A DNA stretch of 32,891 nt from Bacteroidota bacterium (GTDB lineage: Bacteria; Bacteroidota; Bacteroidia; Bacteroidales; Tenuifilaceae), in contig JAEXVC010000174.1 of NCBI GenBank assembly GCA_023406715.1, forward strand, positions 1 through 32,891. Direction: 5' to 3'. Shown here one piece after another: positions 25,242 through 32,891 of the stretch; the stretch's first letter is position 1, and each line of letters begins with the position of its first letter. The notes beneath the pieces were generated by a model, which was not told where the DNA came from, did no database searches, and saw only the letters and a program-made list of their open reading frames with translations. The translations under genes and the position numbers were made by a program.

Positions 25242-28200
25242 ATGAAAAAAACTATTTTATTTATCCAATTTGCATTGATTAGCGTATTTGGTTTAGGCCA
25301 AAATTACAGAATCAATCACTATACAGTAAATCAGGGATTATCGCAAAGTGTTGTTTACACTACATTTCAGGATAGCCGAGGGTTTATCTGGATTGGAACA
25401 CAGGATGGATTAAATAGGTTTGATGGCTATACCTTTGTGAAATACCTTCACAATCCAAACGACACAAACTCCATATCTGATAGCTGGATATATTCTATCA
25501 CCGAAGATAAAGAAGGAAACCTGTGGATAGGAACACGCCGTGGCTTAAATAAGTTTGATTTTGCCAAAAATAAATTCACCAGATACATTCACACACCTGA
25601 AAAAGAAAACGACCCCTATCGCGATAACGTTTACGGATGCGTTGCTGGCAATGATGGATTAATTTACACCAATACTCCTCCACTAATCAATGCCTTTAAT
25701 CCCAAAACGGGCAAGTACAAACATTTCAAAAATAGCGTAGGCGAAAATCCTAACGTAGAGGAACAAACACTCCCTATAATTCTTGATAAAGATGGAGAAA
25801 TTTGGGCTGCAACAACCTTTGGACTAACCAAATTTAATCCTATTACTGGAAACTTTACAAATTATCAGCACAATCCCGCAGATAAAAACACTATTAACGA
25901 TAATAATATTCTTTCGGTTTATGAAGATTTAGAAGGGAAAATATGGGTTGGTACCAATCAGGGCTTTTGTATTCTCGATAAGGAAAGAGAAATTTTCAAT
26001 AATTACTCACTTTCGATTAATGGCAATCCTGTAGGTATTAGAACAATTGCAAAAGACTTAAAGGGAAAGTACTGGGTTGGAACCCAAGGCAATGGAATTT
26101 TTAGGCTAAGTTTCGATTCAAACAAAAAAGTTATAGTAGAAACACAAATCACATCGGGCGTTGAGCAAAATGCTAGTCAACTTAACCACAATACTGTTAA
26201 CTCCTTAATAATTGACCGCTCTCATAATCTCTGGATTGGAACACTAAATGGACTCGACAAAACTGACCTAAAAGACCCTCGCTTTAAACTCTACCGAAAA
26301 TCCAAAGAAACCTCCTCGGTCAATTTGCTCGACAATGTTATGGCATCAATATACAAGCATAAGAATGGTGATATTTGGGTTGGAAACTGGACTGCTGGTT
26401 TAAATATTTTCAATAGAGAAACAAACAAGGTAACTCAATACTCATCGACACTTTCCGGGAAGAACTATATCCCCAACAACTCCGTTCATGTTATTTTCGA
26501 GTACAAGGATAACGAAATATGGATAGGAACACGAAATGGAATTTACGTTTTTAAGGAGGATAGGTTTGTCTCTCTAAACCAATTCTATAACACAAACAAA
26601 TTACCTAGTTTTGAGAACAACAGAGTTTTCAGCATAGTAAAGGAACGCAACAATAACGTTTGGGTGGCAACACAGGGCGGACTTTACTACATCGATATGA
26701 ACAATTACAGTTACGAAAGTTACACCATCGATACCGACGTTGATAGAAGAATAAGCGATAACCTAGTCTACACCTTAACCTTCGATTGCGATAGCAACCT
26801 ATGGATTGCCACTAAAAACGGACTCGATAAATACGATAGAAAAAGCAACAAAATCAGTCATATTCTCAGAGATGAGAAATCTCAAAACACATTAACTGAC
26901 AATTACTGCGTTTCGCTTTGCTACACTTCGGACTCAACGCTTTGGATTGGCACAAAAAGTGGAATTAATCGCCTCAACCTAAAAACAAACAAATTTACTT
27001 ACTATACAGAAGCTGATGGCTTAGCATCGAATCTTGTTTATGAGATTATTCAAGACGATTTTGGCGATATGTGGTTTGGTACAGGAAAAGGTTTATCGCA
27101 ACTCAGGAAAAACCAGAAAAGAATTATTACCTACAGCGAAGAGGATGGATTACAGGGTCTTGAGTTCAACCTTCGCGCAAGCCATAAGAGTAGGGATGGA
27201 GAGATATTTTTTGGCGGCATGAATGGGTTTAACTCATTTAATCCCAAAGAATTATCGGACAACAAGAATGTGCCTTCATTGGAGTTTACTGCATTTCAGA
27301 AACAAAATAAAAATGGTAGCGAGAGCCTCCATATAACTAACAACAGCAAAGTTGTGCTCAACTATAGTGATTTTGCATTCTACGTTGAGTTTGCAGCTTT
27401 GGAATTTACAAGTCCAAATAAAAACCAGTATGCCTATAAATTTGATGGAGACAATCAGGGTTGGATAAACAACGGAAATAGGCGGTTTCTGACTTTTTCG
27501 AATATGACTCCTGGATTATATAAACTTTGGATAAAGGGTAGCAACAATGACAATGTATGGAATGAAAACGGAACATTTATAATAATACGAATCAGACCAC
27601 CTTGGTATAGAAGCACTTTAGCGTATATTATTTATGTTATTTTAATTATAACTACAATAATCCTTGTAGTTAAATACCGTGAGCGGTCGCTCAAGGAACA
27701 AAAAAGGATTCTTGAGGAAAGAGTGGAAGACCGAACCAAAGAGGTAGTTAAACAAAAAAGTGAGATTCTTGAGAAAAACCATGAACTAGAGGAACAAAAT
27801 CAGGAGATTATGAGCCAAAGAGATTTACTTTCGAATCAGAATGAACGAATCTCAAAACAAAACAAACAGATTAAGGATAGTATTCAGTATGCTAGTAGAA
27901 TTCAATCGGCAATTCTGCCATCGACATCAATTCTGAGCGAATTCAACATTGAACACTTCCTAATTTTCAGACCAAAGGATATTGTAAGCGGCGATTTTTA
28001 CTGGTTTAAGCAAATGGGCGACCATTTATTAATTGCTGTTGCTGATTGTACAGGACATGGAGTACCCGGTGCATTTATGAGTATGCTGGGCAACGCCTTT
28101 CTAAACGAGATTGTTGCACATAACGATATAACAAAAGCTAATGAAGTTTTGGATAGATTAAGAGACTTAATCATCTCATCGTTAAAACAATCTGGCGAGG

Positions 28201-28625
28201 ATGCGGTTACACGAGATGGTATGGATATTGCATTCTGCGAGATAAACCTAAAAACCTTGTCAATTCAATTCTCCGGAGCGCACAATTCTCTCATAATTAT
28301 TAGGAATAATGAGCTCATTGAACTCCACGCCGACAGATATCCCGTTGGGCTTTACCATAAATCGTTGATTCCTTTTAACAACCATGAGTTTCAACTGATG
28401 AAAGGTGATAATCTTTACATGTTCACCGATGGCATTTTTGACCAATTTGGAGGAGAAAATGGCAGTAAATTTATGTATAAGCGCCTAAAAAACTTAATGA
28501 TTGAAGTAAATCAACTTCCAATGGAATCTCAGAAATTAAAAATTGAGAAGAATGTTGATGAGTGGATGAAAAACGAGTACGAACAGATTGACGATATAAC
28601 TATGCTAGGAATGAGAATACATTAA
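25242..28625 (+). CDS. Two-component-propeller sensor fused to SpoIIE/PP2C serine phosphatase
   Basis: Membrane receptor of 1127 residues. Signal peptide 1-20. Residues about 25-690 are Reg_prop beta-propeller repeats (many copies of a 'lWIGT..GLn.fd' motif), probably two propellers in the periplasm, then a Y_Y_Y domain (about 700-785) and one membrane helix (about 790-812). A coiled coil (815-890) connects to a cytoplasmic SpoIIE/PP2C-like phosphatase (about 895-1127). Metal-binding aspartates are visible: D918 in SGDFYW, D935 in VADCTGHGVPGA and D1117/D1118 in DDITM. Output should be serine/threonine dephosphorylation, for example of an anti-sigma antagonist; no such partner is in the window. 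It is flanked by a terminator upstream and a convergent gene 5 nt downstream. Confidence 0.93.
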   Translation: MKKTILFIQFALISVFGLGQNYRINHYTVNQGLSQSVVYTTFQDSRGFIWIGTQDGLNRFDGYTFVKYLHNPNDTNSISDSWIYSITEDKEGNLWIGTRRGLNKFDFAKNKFTRYIHTPEKENDPYRDNVYGCVAGNDGLIYTNTPPLINAFNPKTGKYKHFKNSVGENPNVEEQTLPIILDKDGEIWAATTFGLTKFNPITGNFTNYQHNPADKNTINDNNILSVYEDLEGKIWVGTNQGFCILDKEREIFNNYSLSINGNPVGIRTIAKDLKGKYWVGTQGNGIFRLSFDSNKKVIVETQITSGVEQNASQLNHNTVNSLIIDRSHNLWIGTLNGLDKTDLKDPRFKLYRKSKETSSVNLLDNVMASIYKHKNGDIWVGNWTAGLNIFNRETNKVTQYSSTLSGKNYIPNNSVHVIFEYKDNEIWIGTRNGIYVFKEDRFVSLNQFYNTNKLPSFENNRVFSIVKERNNNVWVATQGGLYYIDMNNYSYESYTIDTDVDRRISDNLVYTLTFDCDSNLWIATKNGLDKYDRKSNKISHILRDEKSQNTLTDNYCVSLCYTSDSTLWIGTKSGINRLNLKTNKFTYYTEADGLASNLVYEIIQDDFGDMWFGTGKGLSQLRKNQKRIITYSEEDGLQGLEFNLRASHKSRDGEIFFGGMNGFNSFNPKELSDNKNVPSLEFTAFQKQNKNGSESLHITNNSKVVLNYSDFAFYVEFAALEFTSPNKNQYAYKFDGDNQGWINNGNRRFLTFSNMTPGLYKLWIKGSNNDNVWNENGTFIIIRIRPPWYRSTLAYIIYVILIITTIILVVKYRERSLKEQKRILEERVEDRTKEVVKQKSEILEKNHELEEQNQEIMSQRDLLSNQNERISKQNKQIKDSIQYASRIQSAILPSTSILSEFNIEHFLIFRPKDIVSGDFYWFKQMGDHLLIAVADCTGHGVPGAFMSMLGNAFLNEIVAHNDITKANEVLDRLRDLIISSLKQSGEDAVTRDGMDIAFCEINLKTLSIQFSGAHNSLIIIRNNELIELHADRYPVGLYHKSLIPFNNHEFQLMKGDNLYMFTDGIFDQFGGENGSKFMYKRLKNLMIEVNQLPMESQKLKIEKNVDEWMKNEYEQIDDITMLGMRIH

Positions 28626-28630
28626 AAAAA

Positions 28631-29014
28631 CTAAATATCAACCTTAAAACCTAATTCAACATCATTTGCAGGAATACCTCCCCTTACACCCCAGTTTTCC
28701 TTTGGTTGTTCATTAATTAGAATGAATATTTCGTTTTTTGCAATGCCCAAACTTTCAGATAAATTAGTAACGATAAGTTGATACAATAATTTTTTTGTAA
28801 CAACAGTTCTACCTGAAAACATCGAAATCTCAATAACCAATTTATAGGGTTTCTTCATTGTAAATAGAAAGGGCTCATACTCCATTACCCTGATATTTCT
28901 ATCATCATCAGGTAATTGAAGCGCTTGTTGTACCGAACTCATTGTAACATTCATTAACCTAAATAAGAATTCAATACTTTCTCCTTTTGCTATGCTTATA
29001 TTAACTAGTGGCAT
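28631..29014 (-). CDS. Tautomerase-superfamily protein
   Basis: Small cytoplasmic protein of 127 residues. It begins MPLVNI, so removal of Met would expose Pro1, the catalytic base of the 4-oxalocrotonate tautomerase superfamily. A mid-protein strand-helix segment (RTVVTKKLLYQLIVTNLSE) and the closing ENWGVRGGIPANDVELGF fit the longer, about 130-residue tautomerase members. Its substrate cannot be predicted. It is convergent with the SpoIIE-sensor gene, with only 5 nt between stop codons and no visible terminator, and divergent from the tatD-like gene. Confidence 0.85.
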   Translation of the reverse strand: MPLVNISIAKGESIEFLFRLMNVTMSSVQQALQLPDDDRNIRVMEYEPFLFTMKKPYKLVIEISMFSGRTVVTKKLLYQLIVTNLSESLGIAKNEIFILINEQPKENWGVRGGIPANDVELGFKVDI

Positions 29015-29128
29015 ATTTCTTCAATTTATTCAAACAATTTGATTCAAAAATAGTATAAGAAGTAATTATTTATGGCTTTAGTATAACATTTTAACTCTTT
29101 TCATATATTTAGACCATAATTAAAACCA

Positions 29129-29788
29129 ATGAATTATATCAATTTTCATTGTCATAAGCCCGATTCCTGCAACAACGGCTACGGAGTATATTCACTTAAC
29201 GTGAATGATATTGTAGATGAACAAATCCCCGAAAACTGTACCATTGGTATCCATCCCTGGCAATGCAAACACCCTGATGTTAACGATTGGCTTAAGCAAA
29301 TGGATTTCCTCGCTCAAAGCCCAAATGTACTGGCCATTGGCGAAATTGGATTAGATAGGCTTAGAGGGGGTAACCTTGATTTGCAAACACAAATAATGCT
29401 TTTACAAGTTGAAATTGCAAAGAGTGTTAACAAACCAATAATTATTCATTGCGTTAGGGCTTGGAGCGAGCTGGTAAAAGCGCTCTCAAAACCAGATTTT
29501 AAAACTGTTAAGAAAGCAATTCATGGTTTCAGAGGAAAAGCCGATATTGCAAAGCAATTAATAAGCCAAGATTACTACATATCGTTCGGGTCAATCCTTG
29601 TAGACCCTACACCAGAACTAGCAGAATCGTTAACTATGGTTCCGTTGAATAGGCTATTCTTCGAGACTGATGCCTCCGAAATGCCAATAGGCGAAGTTTA
29701 CTCTGCTGCCTCGGATATCCTAGATATGCCTGTTGAAGAACTACTCCAACAAACCGAGAAAAACTTTGCTGAGTTTTTCAATAGGTAA
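29129..29788 (+). CDS. TatD-family metal-dependent hydrolase (short form)
   Basis: TIM-barrel hydrolase of 219 residues, shorter than the usual 255-265. Metal-ligand motifs are in order: FHCHKP near the N-terminus (the HxH motif), GIHPW, GEIGLDR (metal glutamate), IIHCVRAW, HGFRG and FFETDASEMP (C-terminal aspartate). Family members are 3'-5' DNases or RNases and related deacylases. The shortening is in loops, notably a compressed N-terminal region, as often seen in Bacteroidota homologues. tcdA follows after about 150 nt, which includes a decayed repeat, so a separate promoter there is likely. Confidence 0.9.
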   Translation: MNYINFHCHKPDSCNNGYGVYSLNVNDIVDEQIPENCTIGIHPWQCKHPDVNDWLKQMDFLAQSPNVLAIGEIGLDRLRGGNLDLQTQIMLLQVEIAKSVNKPIIIHCVRAWSELVKALSKPDFKTVKKAIHGFRGKADIAKQLISQDYYISFGSILVDPTPELAESLTMVPLNRLFFETDASEMPIGEVYSAASDILDMPVEELLQQTEKNFAEFFNR

Positions 29789-29810
29789 GATTATTAATTA
29801 TTATCCGATT

Positions 29811-29840
29811 TTGTCATTTTGAACGAAAAGAGAAACCTCT
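29811..29840. repeat. Decayed REP-like fragment
   Basis: The stretch 'TTGTCATTTTGAACGAAA' followed by 'GAGAAACCTCTC' resembles one arm of the dispersed palindrome at 13754-13820. No matching second arm is visible, so it may be a remnant. Confidence 0.35.
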
Positions 29841-29938
29841 CACCTTACTTTAACGCAAAAGGTAACTTGCACTCCAATTAATACATTTTTAAAATCTTAT
29901 ATCTTTTCTGATATTTGCCGATAATTTACAAAAATACT

Positions 29939-30655
29939 ATGCACTGGTTAGAGCGGACAGAGTTGCTGTTGGGAACAGAACAAATAGCCAAATTAAAAAG
30001 CAAGCATGTTTTAATTGTGGGCCTTGGTGGAGTTGGAGCATATGCCGCTGAGCAAATTTGCCGGGCTGGCATTGGTCAAATGACTATAGCAGATGGCGAT
30101 ACCATTCATCTAACCAACATAAATCGGCAACTCCCTGCACTTAATAGCACTGTAGGCTTGCCCAAGGCTGAATACCTTGGAAAAAGATTACTGGATATCA
30201 ATCCAAATTTGAAGTTAAATATCATTCAGGAATACCTCCGCGATGACAGGATGAAGGAAGTGCTTTCGCAACATTATGATTACGTTGTTGACGCAATAGA
30301 CACACTTTCCCCAAAAATTTTCCTAATTCACGATGCCTATAAGAATGGCCTTAGAGTTGTAAGTTCAATGGGTAGTGGCGGAAAACTCGACCCCACAAAA
30401 GTTGAAATTGCCGATATATCGGAATCGCACAACTGCCCTCTTGCGCGCATTCTTCGTAAAAGATTACATAGATTAGGAATTCGGACAGGTATAAAGGTGG
30501 TTTACTCCCCCGAGGAGGTTCCAGAAAATGCAACTCGCCCTTGCGAGGGTGAACCAAACAAGAAAACTACCGTAGGAACAATCTCCTATATGCCTCCAAT
30601 TTTTGGGTGTTTTATTGCATCGGTAGTGGTTAGGGATTTACTAGCGGATTCTTAA
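29939..30655 (+). CDS. tcdA: tRNA threonylcarbamoyladenosine dehydratase (TcdA/CsdL, ThiF/E1-like)
   Basis: ATP-dependent enzyme of 238 residues that closes the t6A side chain of tRNA position 37 to the cyclic form ct6A. Start MHWLERTELLLG is typical of the family; the in-frame TTG at 29915 lies in AT-rich leader and was not used. The nucleotide-binding motif is GLGGVGAYAAE (28-38), then ADGDTIHLTNINRQ (the family's arginine/asparagine block), DAIDTLSPK, SSMGSGGKLDPT and a C-terminal TVGTISYMPPIFG. Its last 26 nt overlap the 3' end of the convergent capA-like gene. Confidence 0.93.
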   Translation: MHWLERTELLLGTEQIAKLKSKHVLIVGLGGVGAYAAEQICRAGIGQMTIADGDTIHLTNINRQLPALNSTVGLPKAEYLGKRLLDINPNLKLNIIQEYLRDDRMKEVLSQHYDYVVDAIDTLSPKIFLIHDAYKNGLRVVSSMGSGGKLDPTKVEIADISESHNCPLARILRKRLHRLGIRTGIKVVYSPEEVPENATRPCEGEPNKKTTVGTISYMPPIFGCFIASVVVRDLLADS

Positions 30656-31802
30656 AAAACGGTAATACTGTTTGCGATTCAGGAAATAACCACTTTCCTT
30701 CCTGATACTTTATTTCTGGGAAATTTACGTTTTGTGTATTCAACAGGTTATATGTATCGGTTTTAAATTCGGTAAACAAGGAATCGTCAACTGTGCTAAA
30801 GTATTGCTTACTAACCGACTCATACTCCGAAACAGGCAGAACCTGATACAACCGCTTTAAATCCCTAAAAGGAATATGAACCCAAACTGGGATATAACCA
30901 GTATTGGTAATTTGTGTTTTACCTACTTTATTCTTGGATAACTGAACAAAAGTAACCACACCGCCATTGCAATAACGTTTACGTTGGTTCGACACAAAGT
31001 TCCCCAATGAGTAAACTACAACCTGACCAGTTGAACTATCTGTATCAAATGTTGCTTCCATACGTTGCACAACGTGAGGATGTGAGCCAATAATGATACG
31101 AACACCCAAACCTTTCATAAACTCGGCAAGTTTAATCTGAGTTTTGGATGGATTCGTTTCGTACTCGTTTCCCCAATGGATGAATACAATAACCTCATCA
31201 ACCCCAAGCACCTTTGTTTTTTCGACATCCTTACGGATTAAAGCAGTATCAATTAAATTTACAATTACAGGAGTTGGAACAGGAATCCCATTTGTTCCGT
31301 AGGTATAGTTGAGCAAGCCTAGTTTGAAACCATTCTTATCAATAATCAACGGGTTTATTGTTTCTCTATGAGCCGAATCCTTAAAAGTTCCCGTATGCGG
31401 AATTCCCTTTTGCGATAACACATCTATTGTTCTAATAATACCATCCTTCCCCCTATCCACTGAATGGTTATTGGCTGTAACCAAAACATCTACACCAGCA
31501 TTCATCAATCCATCAACCAAGTTATCGGGCGAACTAAACTGTGGGTATCCTGAGTAAGGTTCGCCAGCCAATGTAACCTCAAGGTTTGCAATAGTTATAT
31601 CGGCATAAGAGAAAACACCTTTCATTCTGGTAAAAACACTATCGTAATTATAACTCTTTGTTGCATCATCGTAAGCAGAGTTAATTTGTGGCGAATGCCC
31701 CATAACATCGCCCACAAAAATTAGATTCAGGGTATTATTATTCTGACCAGAACTAATAAAGCCTGCGAATAGGAATGAAAAAGTTAAATAAATATTTCTC
31801 AT
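30630..31802 (-). CDS. CapA-family (poly-gamma-glutamate synthesis-like) exported protein
   Basis: Exported metallophosphatase-fold protein of 390 residues. Signal peptide 1-20 (MRNIYLTFSFLFAGFISSGQ). CapA motifs are in order: LIFVGDVMGH, ADITIANLEVTL, TANNHSVDRG, HWGNEYE, IGSHPHVVQ and YSLGNFV. In Bacillus CapA takes part in poly-gamma-glutamate capsule formation, but lone homologues without capB/capC, as here, have unclear roles. I chose ATG at 31802 over an upstream in-frame ATG at 31844 because the upstream codons have no signal-peptide character and contain a promoter-like box. The 3' end overlaps tcdA by 26 nt on the opposite strand. Confidence 0.9.
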   Translation of the reverse strand: MRNIYLTFSFLFAGFISSGQNNNTLNLIFVGDVMGHSPQINSAYDDATKSYNYDSVFTRMKGVFSYADITIANLEVTLAGEPYSGYPQFSSPDNLVDGLMNAGVDVLVTANNHSVDRGKDGIIRTIDVLSQKGIPHTGTFKDSAHRETINPLIIDKNGFKLGLLNYTYGTNGIPVPTPVIVNLIDTALIRKDVEKTKVLGVDEVIVFIHWGNEYETNPSKTQIKLAEFMKGLGVRIIIGSHPHVVQRMEATFDTDSSTGQVVVYSLGNFVSNQRKRYCNGGVVTFVQLSKNKVGKTQITNTGYIPVWVHIPFRDLKRLYQVLPVSEYESVSKQYFSTVDDSLFTEFKTDTYNLLNTQNVNFPEIKYQEGKWLFPESQTVLPFFKNPLVNP

Positions 31803-31822
31803 AGCAATTGGTATTGATGTTA

Positions 31823-31830
31823 CAAATATA
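31823..31830 (-). promoter_or_regulatory. Candidate -7 promoter box of the capA-like gene
   Basis: On the minus strand this reads TATATTTG, an exact fit to TAnnTTTG, 20 nt before the chosen start codon. The -33 element is unclear. The upstream gene has its own terminator at 31857-31881, so a separate promoter is needed. Confidence 0.5.
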
Positions 31831-31856
31831 ATGTTTTCAATCATTCCGAATAAAGC

Positions 31857-31881
31857 AAAAAGGGTGCCCCTTAGGGCACCC
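31857..31881 (-). terminator. Terminator after the M16 peptidase gene
   Basis: On the minus strand a GC-rich stem GGGTGCCC / GGGCACCC with a short loop is followed by five T. It lies 26 nt beyond the peptidase stop codon. Confidence 0.9.
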
Positions 31882-31906
31882 TTCGTTTACAAATATGACT
31901 TGTAGA

Positions 31907-32891
31907 TTATTTCTGTTCTTCGGGCGACATAACAACCTCAACAATATTGCCTTGGCTGAACATCTTGTTAGCAAATGCTTTAACCTTTTCTACGTTAACA
32001 GATTTAACAACATCTAAGTAAGTTGTATGCTTGTCGATTCCTGACTCATATTTCTCACGAATAACACCTGACCAGTACCTGTTTTCGCGCTGATTTTGGT
32101 CATACTGCTTAAGCATAAACTCTTTTGCTTTGTTTACATCTTCCTCAAGTGGACCATTAGCCTTAATCTTCTCAATCTCAGAGTAGATAATTCCAATCAG
32201 TTTATCGCGTTTTTCTGGGTCAGTGTCAAATATCATTCTCAACACATAGGACTGAGTTGGGAAATCACCAATTGACATACCTACACTTACGCCATAGGTA
32301 CCACCTTCTTTCTCGCGAATTTCCTCAAGGTAACGATTTTGAAGAATTGAGTTGATGTAACTTACCAACACCATATTCTCTAAATTATACTGAGCATCGC
32401 CAGTTAATGCAATGTATACAGATGATTTTGGAGTTTGTAATTGTTTATTAAAGAAATTAGATACTTTACCTTTTGGAGCTCTAACGCCATTATCCTTGGC
32501 AACATCCTTACGTTTAACAGTAGGCAAACCTCCAATATACTTTTCAACCAATGGCTTAGCATCTTCGGCTTTCATATTACCAGTGAAAATAAATGTAAAA
32601 TCAGAAGCATCGGCAAAGCGATTCTTGTAGAAATCCATCACCATTTTATAGTCAACTTTATTCAAGTACTCCAAATCCTGAGGCATAACTCGTGGGTTTC
32701 TGTTGGCCATTGCAATGGTAATACTATCGCTAAATGCTTTACGTGGATCGGCCGATGCATTTGCCATAAATGCTTTCATACGCTCCATATAGGTGTTGAA
32801 ACTCTCAACATCCTCGCGTGGCGCTGTAAAGTATAAGTAAACAAGTTGAAGCATTGTTTCAAAATCCTTTGGTGATGCGCTACCGCTTATA
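31907..32891 (-). CDS. M16-family zinc peptidase, C-terminal part (gene cut by window end)
   Basis: The frame is open to the right edge: 12 further codons upstream of the first internal Met read ISGSASPKDFET, then LQLVYLYFTAPREDVESF, a classic block of insulinase-family (M16) proteins. About 327 residues are visible. This is the half that carries the substrate-binding R/Y pair (LEEIREKEGGTYGVSVG); the HxxEH zinc site would lie upstream, outside the window. Other recognisable parts are FTFIFTGNMK and KAKEFMLKQYDQN. In Bacteroidota such long M16 proteins are usually exported, which cannot be checked here. It ends in EQK before a strong terminator. Confidence 0.92.
   Translation of the reverse strand, partial: ISGSASPKDFETMLQLVYLYFTAPREDVESFNTYMERMKAFMANASADPRKAFSDSITIAMANRNPRVMPQDLEYLNKVDYKMVMDFYKNRFADASDFTFIFTGNMKAEDAKPLVEKYIGGLPTVKRKDVAKDNGVRAPKGKVSNFFNKQLQTPKSSVYIALTGDAQYNLENMVLVSYINSILQNRYLEEIREKEGGTYGVSVGMSIGDFPTQSYVLRMIFDTDPEKRDKLIGIIYSEIEKIKANGPLEEDVNKAKEFMLKQYDQNQRENRYWSGVIREKYESGIDKHTTYLDVVKSVNVEKVKAFANKMFSQGNIVEVVMSPEEQK

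Noticed and set aside
29045..29052. Promoter -7 box for the tautomerase gene (TATTTTTG on the minus strand)
   Set aside because: It matches TAnnTTTG, but no -33 TTG lies at a suitable distance in an AT-rich gap, so chance is likely.
31803..31844. Longer N-terminus for the CapA-like protein
   Set aside because: The signal peptide begins at the later ATG, and a TATATTTG promoter box sits inside the extension.

Overview
The window comes from a Bacteroidota genome, most likely class Bacteroidia. Two proteins end in type IX secretion (T9SS) type-A sorting domains. There is a TonB receptor with a CarboxypepD_reg-like N-terminal domain, LytS/LytTR regulators and a two-component-propeller sensor. 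Several promoters fit the Bacteroidota TTG-N20-TAnnTTTG pattern. The DNA is AT-rich, and I cannot name a genus. No rRNA, tRNA, CRISPR array or insertion sequence was recognised.

Layout. (1) 1-10828 is a beta-1,3-glucan cluster. It holds the 3' end of a T9SS-secreted Fn3/binding-domain protein, a 1677-residue secreted GH81 endo-beta-1,3-glucanase with CBM6, two CBM56-like and several Ig/PKD/Fn3/BACON modules, a GPH-type sugar:cation symporter, and a cytoplasmic GH94/GH149-type phosphorylase. The inferred route is laminarin- or curdlan-like glucan cut outside the cell, oligosaccharides carried over the inner membrane, and phosphorolysis to glucose-1-phosphate. No SusC/SusD pair is present. (2) 10884-13720 encodes a TonB-dependent receptor and a secreted TPR-like protein. 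(3) 13860-17397 is a tight four-gene run: LytS-type histidine kinase, ICMT-like membrane methyltransferase, secreted Ntn (linear amide C-N) hydrolase and LytTR response regulator. (4) 17398-17717 is a gene-free gap between convergent genes, mostly filled by a strongly self-complementary element.

(5) 17718-20464 (minus strand) is the most unusual region: a PadR repressor gene followed by two membrane-protein genes. The two proteins carry three and two copies of an exactly 60-residue, two-helix repeat with a GldL-like K-x-x-H-(W/L/M)-P motif. Each repeat block is followed by one more helix and a GldM-like 'LALN.S...L' junction into a soluble domain. They look like GldL-GldM fusions that are separate from the T9SS motor. 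The PadR gene has a near-ideal promoter with an inverted repeat in its spacer, suggesting autoregulation.

(6) 20667-25075 carries pgeF, an OPT oligopeptide transporter and pepT (peptide uptake and hydrolysis). (7) 25242-28625 encodes a periplasmic-propeller sensor joined to a cytoplasmic SpoIIE/PP2C phosphatase. (8) 28631-32891 holds a tautomerase-family protein, a short TatD hydrolase, TcdA, a CapA-family protein and the C-terminal part of an M16 peptidase cut by the window edge.
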